A DNA stretch of 23,324 nucleotides from JAVBRU01 sp031547595 (GTDB lineage Bacteria > Bacillota > Clostridia > Christensenellales > Aristaeellaceae), in contig JAVBRU010000118.1 of NCBI GenBank assembly GCA_031547595.1, positions 1 through 23,324 of the forward strand. The letters run 5' to 3'. Position 1 is the stretch's first letter. Each line of letters opens with the position of its first letter. The position numbers and the translations under genes were made by a program. This document shows positions 17,686 through 23,324 of the stretch, in pieces. Below the pieces are notes generated by a model. That model was given only the letters and a program-made list of their open reading frames with translations. It was not told the origin of the DNA and ran no database searches.

Positions 17686-17740
17686 GTCCACGATATGTCC
17701 ACGTTTATCTACACGATTAGTCCACGATATGTCCACGATT
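17686..17740. repeat. Five-copy phased direct repeat, consensus TCCACGATA (iteron-like)
   Basis: Copies of TCCACG, or TACACG in the third, start at 17687, 17698, 17710, 17721 and 17732. The spacing is 11, 12, 11 and 11 bases, close to one helical turn. A lone GTCCACGAT lies at 17393. Two GTTTCAAA copies, 10 bp apart at 17658 and 17668, stand just upstream of the array. The third unit also contains TTATCTACA, one base away from a DnaA box. The function is unknown. Confidence 0.8.
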
Positions 17741-18078
17741 AACTGGAAATTGAGCGCACGCCTTCAATGGACTACTCAAAGCGATGAAATATTACGAAGA
17801 ATAGTAATTATGCTGAAAAACCAACTGACTCAATATGCACTTAAAACAGCAGTTGAGAAAGTAATCGGGTTTATGAAATGAACACCCCCGTTTGGATTTG
17901 CTCTAAATTGATTCTGGATTTTTTCTGAAGATTGCTCATAAGTATGCTCCACTCGTGTTGGTGGATTCGGTAATGATTTGAGTTCCGTATTCAAAGCAGC
18001 CTTATCCAGGTCATTATTTGCGTGAATTGCGTGCATTTTACGCTGAAATCTGCACTCCCTTTTTATTGCAATAGCTTG

Positions 18079-18108
18079 TATAATTATTTCAGAGGCAAGA
18101 AATCTTGC
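18079..18108 (+). promoter_or_regulatory. Probable -10 box and palindromic operator before the holin-like gene
   Basis: TATAAT stands at 18079-18084, and the palindrome GCAAGA-AA-TCTTGC at 18095-18108 begins 10 bases after it, where a repressor could block initiation. No convincing -35 box is seen 16-18 bases upstream. The start codon of the holin-like gene is 44 bases after the palindrome. Confidence 0.45.
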
Positions 18109-18151
18109 TTGTAACGATGATCGAATTATTGCAGGAAAGGAGGATGCGTGG

Positions 18152-18385
18152 ATGGATACGAGCTTACAGGGCATTTTGGAAGCGGCATTACAGCAAGGCA
18201 TCTGGGCGGCACTGTACATTTACTTGTTTTTCAAGATGCTGAAGCAAAATGAACAGCGCGAAACACAATACCAGGTAATGATTGAAAAACTTAGCGGCGA
18301 GATCGCAGAAGGCATTGAGAATATCGAAATGCGGCTGGATGATATCGAAAGTTCTTTACCCAAAGCTGATAAACCGCTACAGTAA
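18152..18385 (+). CDS. BhlA/UviB-type holin-like small membrane protein
   Basis: The 77-residue protein has one hydrophobic N-terminal helix at about residues 8-30 (GIWAALYIYLFFKML) followed by a charged, coiled-coil-like tail, KQNEQRETQYQVMIEKL. This layout and the E/Q-R-E-x-x-Y pattern are those of the BhlA/UviB family, which is found in phages and beside bacteriocin genes and proposed to act in membrane permeabilisation or bacteriocin release. A strong AAAGGAGG site stands 7 bases before ATG 18152. It is followed 63 bp later by a small regulator and then by genes for signal-less wall-active proteins, which suggests it opens the route for their exit. The holin function is known only by analogy. 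Confidence 0.8.
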   Translation: MDTSLQGILEAALQQGIWAALYIYLFFKMLKQNEQRETQYQVMIEKLSGEIAEGIENIEMRLDDIESSLPKADKPLQ

Positions 18386-18448
18386 AGCACTTGCTCCGTC
18401 AGGCTGCTCCAGGATACAGGCAGCGCATGCTATGGAGGGAGGACATCC

Positions 18449-18832
18449 GTGTACAGCGATGAAGATGTAAAGATGTTCTTTTCCAGGCGCGGCGAGATTG
18501 AAATGGAACTGGGGATTTGCCGGGCGCGGTATCACAATCGCGAGGATTCCATGCCGCCAAGCACACGTGAGCGCATTGATCAACTGGAGCGGGATTTGAT
18601 GACAATTGACAGCATGTTCTGCGTATTGTCTTCAAACGAAAGGTTTGTCGTTCAGATGCATGTCATTGAACAACTTGACTGGTCTCAAGTCATGGGCGAG
18701 TTTGTTAAGAGATGGGGCACCGATTCCGAGAAAACAATACGCTCATTGCAAGTGTATCAGACAAAGGCGCTTAAGAAAGTGGCAAATATCATGAACCAGA
18801 GAATCGATTGGAAATGCATCAGTATAAAATGA
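18449..18832 (+). CDS. Small sigma-region-4-like / phage-type transcriptional regulator
   Basis: The 127-residue protein has an N-terminal helical part rich in charged residues and a C-terminal region resembling sigma-70 region 4 or phage late regulators of the ArpU/RinA kind. LSSNERFVVQMHVIEQLDWSQVMGEF is followed by SEKTIRSLQVYQTKALKKV, a helix-turn-helix with a final amphipathic helix. The start is GTG 18449 behind GGAGGGAGG. It shares a transcript with the holin-like gene and ends before a terminator, so it could switch on the separate downstream SH3b genes. It lacks region 2, so it is not a full sigma factor. The exact family is uncertain. Confidence 0.65.
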   Translation: MYSDEDVKMFFSRRGEIEMELGICRARYHNREDSMPPSTRERIDQLERDLMTIDSMFCVLSSNERFVVQMHVIEQLDWSQVMGEFVKRWGTDSEKTIRSLQVYQTKALKKVANIMNQRIDWKCISIK

Positions 18833-18876
18833 AGCTGTTTCAGCTGGAAATGATGATAAGCTAACAAAAACAACTG

Positions 18877-18914
18877 AAAAGGCAGAGGCTTCTGACAGCT
18901 CTCTGCCTTTTTTT
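18877..18914 (+). terminator. Rho-independent terminator
   Basis: GGCAGAG (18881-18887) pairs with CTCTGCC (18901-18907), followed by seven T residues and preceded by four A residues, so it is flanked on both sides. It ends the holin-like/regulator transcript 44 bp after the regulator stop codon. Confidence 0.9.
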
Positions 18915-19050
18915 GAGTGCTCCAGATATACACAAAAGCAGTGCCCGAAATCTTCATAATACGTTGTCAAAATTTTGCTGATTCTTTCGTATATTACGTT
19001 AATCCTGTGCTTATATCTTCACTTCAATCAAAGCACATTTTATTCTACAC

Positions 19051-19079
19051 TATAAATGCAAAGGGAAAAGCTGGCCAGC
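19051..19079 (+). promoter_or_regulatory. -10 box and 10-bp palindrome before the SH3b-CHAP gene
   Basis: TATAAA at 19051-19056 is followed 13 bases later by the perfect palindrome GCTGGCCAGC (19070-19079) and then ATACCAGATGC. The same arrangement occurs before the second SH3b gene (21736-21765). No consensus -35 box is present, so an alternative sigma factor or an activator is possible. The palindrome lies at about the transcript start. Confidence 0.6.
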
Positions 19080-19115
19080 ATACCAGATGCTAAATCAAGA
19101 AAAGGAGAGACTACA

Positions 19116-20249
19116 ATGGCAACATTCAACGGCAAAGTAACTGGTGGCAGGCTTAACTTGAGAGCCAATGCCAGTACAGATTCGAACAGTCTTGCACTGA
19201 TTCCCAATGATACCCAGATTGTGGTTTCCCAATACAGCATGAACAACAACTGGTATTGCACCACATATGGGGGTGACAACGGCTTTGTGATGGCGCAGTA
19301 TGTAACAATCCTCAGCAGTGTACCAACACGTTCATGCAATGTAACCGGTGGCGGATTGAATCTGCGTGTATCCCCCAGCACTGCTTCAATTAGCCCCATT
19401 CAGATTCCCAACAATACAGCCTTAACCGTTCAAACGCACAATAGTACATGGTCGACTACCACGTATGGTGGATATAGCGGTTTCGTCATGTCTCAGTTTT
19501 TAACTGGCGGCAGCACGGCCAGCATGCTTTATGGCCGGGTAACTGTGAGCAGTGATAAACTGAACGTATGCGAATCTCCCGGTGGAGATGTCCTCGGTTT
19601 ATTCCCCAACAACCGCATTATCATCTGTGAGGACATTGGCAGCAACTCCTGGTACCGTACTCGCTATCAGGGTGATGATGCGTATGTCAGCAAAAGCTAC
19701 ATTACACTAATTTCTTCTCCAGCAATCCACAACACCTATATTGAACGGTGTAACTACATCTACCCACCGGAGGTCGGCAGGACCGACGCCTCTGACTTTG
19801 ATGACGCTAGTGGTCAGTGGTGTCAATACTTTGTAAATTGGTTGCTGCGCAGTTCCTACATGCCCAGTTCTCGCGTTCCAACGACCGGGGGTACCGGCTG
19901 GGGGATTACATTCTGGGTGAATAATGCGCAGTTCTACTTCAAAAGTGCTACGCATAAGGCCAGAATTAACAACGAAACCACATATAACTACGACCTGAAC
20001 GTTGGCGATACGCTTACGACAGAAGAGCAGAACTATGAGCCCAGCGCAGGCGATATCATTTACCTGCGCTGGAGCCATGAGACTAATCCTAGCGTAAACG
20101 TAAACCACACGGGCTATGTGTATGATGTTGATGGCAATACGGTCTACACAGTGGAAGGAAATGCAGGCAATAACGGCGCGGTTATGATGCGTACCTATTC
20201 TCTTACTGACCCGCAAATTGTCGGATACGGCAAACCGGACTACTCCTAA
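19116..20249 (+). CDS. Signal-less SH3b(x3)-CHAP peptidoglycan hydrolase, endolysin-like
   Basis: The 377-residue protein opens directly with a bacterial SH3 domain and has no signal peptide. Three SH3b repeats cover about residues 1-66, 70-130 and 137-200, each with an LN(L/V)R-type or similar strand and GFVM or AYVS closings. The C-terminal part is a CHAP-type cysteine amidase/endopeptidase domain with QWCQYFVNW (Cys236), NHTGYV (His331) and TVEGN (Glu347), a plausible intact triad. ATG 19116 follows AAAGGAG; the longer frame from 19056 has no binding site and would include the palindromic leader. Binding-domain-first order is unusual for phage endolysins but known in cell-wall hydrolases. 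Release would need a holin-like partner such as the protein at 18152. A convergent terminator follows. Confidence 0.85.
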   Translation: MATFNGKVTGGRLNLRANASTDSNSLALIPNDTQIVVSQYSMNNNWYCTTYGGDNGFVMAQYVTILSSVPTRSCNVTGGGLNLRVSPSTASISPIQIPNNTALTVQTHNSTWSTTTYGGYSGFVMSQFLTGGSTASMLYGRVTVSSDKLNVCESPGGDVLGLFPNNRIIICEDIGSNSWYRTRYQGDDAYVSKSYITLISSPAIHNTYIERCNYIYPPEVGRTDASDFDDASGQWCQYFVNWLLRSSYMPSSRVPTTGGTGWGITFWVNNAQFYFKSATHKARINNETTYNYDLNVGDTLTTEEQNYEPSAGDIIYLRWSHETNPSVNVNHTGYVYDVDGNTVYTVEGNAGNNGAVMMRTYSLTDPQIVGYGKPDYS

Positions 20250-20319
20250 CCCTGGAGTAGCAGATTATTGGCTGAAAGCTGTAATGGCTAAATAAAGTAA
20301 TTTACTAAAACAAAAGAAG

Positions 20320-20349
20320 AGGTGGGGCATCGTATGGTGCCTCACCTTT
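20320..20349. terminator. Bidirectional terminator between convergent genes
   Basis: AGGTGGGGCA (20320-20329) pairs with TGCCTCACCT (20338-20347) with one G-T wobble, around an 8-base loop. A short T run follows on the plus strand, and CTTCTTTTGTTTT follows on the minus strand. It separates the SH3b-CHAP gene from the oppositely oriented lipoprotein gene, and the ~125-bp gap holds nothing else. Confidence 0.8.
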
Positions 20350-20374
20350 ACATTGGGTTGATGCAGGAAAAAGG

Positions 20375-21424
20375 CTACTCAAGATATTCTCCTACCATGA
20401 ATCCTGTTTTTCCATCTACAATGACATGCGCCCACGCATCATTAAACCCCATCAGCGTCACTTCTGTGCCATTGGCATAAACGCCAAGAGACCTAGAATT
20501 TGTCGATTGCTTTTCACGCAAATGCAGATTGCTTATTGAATGCGGATTGTTGACAGTCAAAACTGGCATAGCGGACGCGGGAGATATGGGTGCACTGATG
20601 GAAAGAAAATCCGTTTTCATGTATCCGAAAAACTCGCCGATGCTTACACGCGTGTATTCGCCATTGCTCGGGCCTTCAATGACAACGACTACCCCATTAT
20701 AGTATTTGCCCAAGGATTTCGCGTCAGGGTTGGGTTCTGCACGCAGATGAAGCCAATCATCCGGGTTGGTATTGTTTACGATTCCGGTATAATCAATTAC
20801 ACTGATTGTCCATTCTCCAATTTTATGTGTTCCCGTAGGGCCTTCCCATGCGCCAGCGGAAACATGTGAAATCTTGGACGAAAATCTGTTTGCCAGCATA
20901 AAACCGATCTGTTCCTCTACTTGAACGTGATACCAGTCTTCAACCAGACCCAATACTTGCACCTCTGTTCCATTCGGATATAGTGCCAATGAAATAGCGC
21001 TCAGAGAAGGAAACTCGCGGAGATTGAGGCCTGTGCCAGCGGCATTTTGAATTGTCAGCCTTGGCATTGCTGATGGGACACTTTCAAACACCGCGTCCAA
21101 TGAAATATAGCGGCTTTCCATATACCCTTCAAGGTTTCCGATACGAACGTTGATCCAGCTTTTATCGACATCCGACAGTAGTGTGACAATCACGCCATTG
21201 TAGTATTTCCCAAGAGACTTTGCAGTTTCGGATGGCCGCTCACGAAGATCTATGCAATCGTCGTGGTTGGGATTGCTGATAGCGGCGGTTTCTGTAGCGC
21301 ATATATTTGCGTCTGCCACTGCGCCTGGAATCGTAGAACTGGAAGCACATGTTGCTAATAGTAGCAGAACAGTAAACCAAATCAATTTCCATCCTGGGTT
21401 CATAAAAAGATGCCGTTTGCCCAT
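20375..21424 (-). CDS. Predicted lipoprotein made of four SH3b domains in an ABAB duplication
   Basis: The 349-residue protein has an N-terminal hydrophobic segment ending in LATC (Cys26) followed by ASSS, which resembles a lipobox although Thr at -1 is uncommon. The rest consists of four SH3b-like units at about 50-110, 123-183, 208-276 and 288-349. Units 1 and 3 share AKSLGKYYNGV, and units 2 and 4 share SAMP.LT and NGTEV, with a period of about 166 residues. It therefore arose by duplicating a two-domain block. No enzyme domain is present. It is convergent with the CHAP gene and divergent from the C39-like gene. It has a good AGGAGG site before ATG 21424. A surface wall-binding, adaptor or immunity role is possible; none can be shown. 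Confidence 0.82.
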   Translation of the reverse strand: MGKRHLFMNPGWKLIWFTVLLLLATCASSSTIPGAVADANICATETAAISNPNHDDCIDLRERPSETAKSLGKYYNGVIVTLLSDVDKSWINVRIGNLEGYMESRYISLDAVFESVPSAMPRLTIQNAAGTGLNLREFPSLSAISLALYPNGTEVQVLGLVEDWYHVQVEEQIGFMLANRFSSKISHVSAGAWEGPTGTHKIGEWTISVIDYTGIVNNTNPDDWLHLRAEPNPDAKSLGKYYNGVVVVIEGPSNGEYTRVSIGEFFGYMKTDFLSISAPISPASAMPVLTVNNPHSISNLHLREKQSTNSRSLGVYANGTEVTLMGFNDAWAHVIVDGKTGFMVGEYLE

Positions 21425-21802
21425 AAGTCGTATCCTCCTCTCAGTATTCTACGCTCTTACGCAATCCAACCGACAAGTTTTTTCTATGAATAAAACGTTA
21501 CGAGTGAAATCATTTGTTCCTACTTTTTTGCCATGCTGAAGGAAGAATGGGCCTATGTAAGGTGCGTCTTCTTTACTATATGTTTTTTCAGGTAACTACA
21601 GGCATAAAGTAGAGTCCGCGCAACAATCAGTATCGCACATCATCTGTGCCCTTTCGTTTTTGCTTGTTTTTTCGCAAAATGCGTATGGATATGGTGGAAG
21701 GTTTCACTCCCTTAATCGTAAATCATTCGTTATACTATAATCAGCAGATGGAAAGGCTGGCCAGCGTACCAGAAGCAGTGAAAAACAAAAGGAGTGAAAA
21801 TC
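21425..21802. other. Divergent intergenic region of ~380 bp
   Basis: The region separates the lipoprotein gene (minus) from the second SH3b gene (plus). The plus-strand promoter and palindrome stand at 21736-21765. On the minus strand TTGTCG and TAGAAT are found 19 bases apart upstream of the lipoprotein gene, a weak promoter candidate. Several T-rich runs are present. I see no gene or structured RNA. Confidence 0.5.
21736..21765 (+). promoter_or_regulatory. TATAAT box and 10-bp palindrome before the SH3b-C39-like gene
   Basis: A perfect TATAAT (21736-21741), preceded by TATAC, is followed 14 bases later by GCTGGCCAGC (21756-21765) and then GTACCAGAAGC. This is nearly identical to the leader of the SH3b-CHAP gene 2.7 kb upstream, so both genes are probably controlled together. 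The -35 region has no clear consensus. Confidence 0.65.
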
Positions 21803-23062
21803 ATGGCATCTTTCAATGGCAATGTTGTGGGTGGTTCGCTCAATCTGCGCTCTACGGCAAGCAGCGGCGGTACCCGATTGACCTCTATTCCCGATGGCGC
21901 GTCCTTGGTGGTTTCTACGGTCAGCGGAAACACCGAGTGGTTCTCTACTTCCTACGGTGGGTACAGCGGCTTTGTTATGGCCCGCTACGTCGGTATTGCC
22001 AGTGATGGCGGTACTTGCACGGTGACCACGGCCTCCGGCAGCTTGAACGTCCGTGTTACCCCTACCTCTGGTGCGTCGGTAGTCTACACTGCGGCCCAGT
22101 ATTCCACGCTTCGATTGCTGGATTATACCAGCCAGACTGGCTGGTATCGTGTGAGCAGTGCAAGCGGGACGGGGTGGTCCCAGTCCCAGTTCCTTACTAT
22201 CACATCGTACCCCGGCGGTTCTTCCGGCGGCGAGGATCCTATCCCTGCGCCCTATACACTGCTTACTGCAACAATGCAAATGGGCAGCACAGGATCGCAG
22301 GTAGAAGCTTTACAGGATCGGCTTAACCAACTCCGCTACTATTGTGGTCCAGCTGATGGCACCTTTGGCAAGGATACTGAATGGGCTGTTGAATACTTTC
22401 AAAGCAAGCACGGCTTGACGGTCGATGGCATTGTGGGTGCTAATACCCGTACAAAGCTGAATGCTTCTGGCAGCAACAGCGGTACTCAGTGGGGTGTGCC
22501 CCAGGACATTCGCAACTGGACAACAGGCTATACCCCACAGCAATGGTTTATGAACGGCTCTGCTCAGATTTGGCGCAATGAGCCTTTCGACGCCAACCAG
22601 ACCTCTACAGTTGAGACTATCGGCGATTCCGGCAATGCCCCAACCTCATTTGCGATGATTGCTTCTACCTTCAGAGGCACGGCAATCACTCCTCCAATTG
22701 TTTGCAAGTTCGTGATGGATGAAGGTTATCGCGATCACAGCGGCAACACAGGCGTTACAAGTGGTTTCTTTTCTAATGCAGCTGCTGAATACGATCTGAG
22801 TTATCAAAGCACGGTCTCAACCATCAGCCAAATTCAGAACCAACTTAGCTATGGGCGTCTGGCGTTGATTCGCGTGGTGGGCGATGCTGCTCATGGTTAC
22901 TGCTCTGCAAACGGTGCCACCTACCTGGTTATCTACAAGATCGCCAACAATGTGGTGTATGTGTTAAACCCCAACTATAACACCCAGAGCCAGGGCAACC
23001 TTAGCACATCGGCTTGGACCAATGGAAATTGGATGCGCGAGGCACACATCTATGGTCCGTGA
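21803..23062 (+). CDS. Signal-less SH3b(x2)-PG_binding_1-C39-like protein with an apparently degenerate active site
   Basis: The 419-residue protein starts with MASFNGNVVGG, closely matching the start of the SH3b-CHAP paralogue. Two SH3b domains (about 1-68 and 70-136) are followed by a linker, PGGSSGGEDPIPAP, a peptidoglycan-binding_1 domain (about 157-217) with the typical GS.GSQVEALQDRL and DGIVGANT, and a C-terminal domain resembling C39-like papain-fold peptidases. In that domain GDSGNAPTSFAM aligns with SGCGPTS, so the catalytic Cys is Asn278. The His position reads Thr373 in GATYLVIY, and the DPN aspartate is Asn389 in VLNPN. ATG 21803 has a GGAG at 8 bases, unlike GTG 21794. It may bind wall material without cutting it. 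Confidence 0.8.
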   Translation: MASFNGNVVGGSLNLRSTASSGGTRLTSIPDGASLVVSTVSGNTEWFSTSYGGYSGFVMARYVGIASDGGTCTVTTASGSLNVRVTPTSGASVVYTAAQYSTLRLLDYTSQTGWYRVSSASGTGWSQSQFLTITSYPGGSSGGEDPIPAPYTLLTATMQMGSTGSQVEALQDRLNQLRYYCGPADGTFGKDTEWAVEYFQSKHGLTVDGIVGANTRTKLNASGSNSGTQWGVPQDIRNWTTGYTPQQWFMNGSAQIWRNEPFDANQTSTVETIGDSGNAPTSFAMIASTFRGTAITPPIVCKFVMDEGYRDHSGNTGVTSGFFSNAAAEYDLSYQSTVSTISQIQNQLSYGRLALIRVVGDAAHGYCSANGATYLVIYKIANNVVYVLNPNYNTQSQGNLSTSAWTNGNWMREAHIYGP

Positions 23063-23095
23063 TCCATCTTGCTGAGCCATTCATACAGCAAACGG

Positions 23096-23115
23096 CCCCT
23101 CCTGTACGGGAGGGG
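23096..23115. repeat. 7-bp hairpin between the SH3b gene and the transposase
   Basis: CCCCTCC and GGAGGGG pair around a 6-base loop, 33 bp after the SH3b gene stop and directly after the transposase stop. No T tract follows on either strand, so it may be a weak terminator or part of the insertion-sequence end. Confidence 0.5.
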
Positions 23116-23324
23116 TCAGACCATCAACAAAACGGGTGTTTTCTCCTTGGAGAAGGCACCCGTTACGAATACACGCAAGAGAAAAGCGGCGAGGCGCTTG
23201 ATATTTTGAAGGGCGGCGGTCAGGAAACACTGCTCGCGCATATTATTAATGCCGAGCATACGAGCGAAGCGAAGACCATGGTTTTCTTTCGCTTCCGCAA
23301 AGCTGCGTTCAATGGTTTCCTTGC
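23116..23324 (-). CDS. IS1182-type DDE transposase, C-terminal 68 residues (cut by window edge)
   Basis: The minus-strand frame enters from the right edge and ends with TGA at 23116. The segment KETIERSFAEAKENHGLRF, followed by ARMLGINNMREQ and LTAALQNIKRLA, is the hallmark end of IS1182-family (IS4-like DDE) transposases, where the glutamate in the ERxFA.AKE.HG stretch belongs to the DDE triad. The last ~20 codons run through a strong hairpin (23131-23164). Whether the element is intact cannot be seen. It marks the border of the SH3b cassette. Confidence 0.85.
   Translation of the reverse strand, partial: KETIERSFAEAKENHGLRFARMLGINNMREQCFLTAALQNIKRLAAFLLRVFVTGAFSKEKTPVLLMV
23131..23164 (-). 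terminator. 16-bp hairpin inside the 3' end of the transposase gene
   Basis: AACGGGTG-TT-TTCTCC pairs with GGAGAA-GG-CACCCGTT with two G-T wobbles and a two-base loop. On the minus strand it is followed by TTGTTG, which would allow termination of the transposase transcript slightly before its stop codon. It may also block outside transcription from entering the element. Confidence 0.6.

Larger units (their letters stand above)
17325..18135. other. AT-rich region of ~810 bp without a convincing gene
   Basis: No reading frame here has a good start, a ribosome binding site or family-like motifs. It holds an imperfect repeat pair near 17373 and 17658, a 13-bp inverted repeat at 17420-17471, a phased direct-repeat array at 17686-17740, and the promoter area of the holin-like gene. 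The composition differs visibly from the GC-rich sugar locus, which fits decayed mobile or phage DNA. Confidence 0.6.

Noticed and set aside
17686..17740. Reading the phased repeat array as a CRISPR or a chromosomal origin
   Set aside because: Units are only about 11 bases with no spacers, so it is not CRISPR. Only one unit is close to a DnaA box and no dnaA, dnaN or rep gene is nearby, so an origin cannot be claimed.
17810..17881. Possible 23-residue peptide MLKNQLTQYALKTAVEKV...
   Set aside because: It is amphipathic and could be a small peptide, but there is no convincing ribosome binding site before its ATG and the frame is also open upstream, so chance is the simpler explanation.
17830..18219. 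129-codon minus-strand frame before the holin-like gene
   Set aside because: It covers the promoter, palindrome and ribosome binding site of the holin-like gene and has no start signal or family likeness.

Overview
The window looks like a chromosomal segment of a Gram-positive anaerobe, most likely an uncultured gut- or rumen-type clostridium (Bacillota, Clostridia). The evidence is strong AGGAGG-type ribosome binding sites, a YesM/YesN-type two-component system, an LplB/LplC-type sugar importer without its own ATPase, and a BhlA/UviB-type holin-like protein. No rRNA, tRNA or CRISPR was seen, so a finer taxonomic placement is not supported.

Positions 1-15,689 (all minus strand) form a Gram-positive polysaccharide-utilisation locus. 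In transcription order it starts with two ABC permeases and a large sugar-binding protein, which close with a hairpin terminator. A second unit then starts from a good sigma-A-like promoter: AraC-type response regulator, sensor kinase, alpha/beta-hydrolase esterase, GH36-type alpha-galactosidase, sialate-O-acetylesterase-like SGNH esterase, serine beta-lactamase-family hydrolase, GH94 phosphorylase, zinc-type MDR dehydrogenase and a GH2 enzyme cut by the window edge. The genes of this unit overlap or lie within 13 bp of each other. The gene set fits uptake of a branched oligosaccharide carrying alpha-galactosyl and ester groups, intracellular deacylation and debranching, and phosphorolysis of a beta-linked core. 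The exact glycan cannot be named from sequence.

Positions 15,691-17,324 hold a divergent CE4-type deacetylase. Immediately after its stop codon, and in the same frame, lies an aminoglycoside-phosphotransferase-like coding stretch that lacks most of its N-terminal lobe. It is probably a pseudogene created by a recombination junction. Positions 17,325-18,135 are AT-rich and gene-poor, with a perfect 13-bp inverted repeat and a five-copy, 11-12-bp-phased direct-repeat array.

Positions 18,152-23,062 hold what appears to be a domesticated lysis-type cassette: a UviB/BhlA-like holin-like protein, a small sigma-region-4-like regulator, a terminator, and two paralogous signal-less SH3b proteins. One SH3b protein ends in an apparently intact CHAP hydrolase. 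The other ends in a peptidoglycan-binding domain plus a C39-like fold in which the catalytic triad appears to be replaced. The two SH3b genes share a leader with a 10-bp perfect palindrome just after a TATAAT-like box. Between them, on the opposite strand, is a predicted SH3b-only lipoprotein built as an ABAB tandem duplication, which could be an anchored partner or immunity-like protein. The window ends in the 3' part of an IS1182-type transposase.
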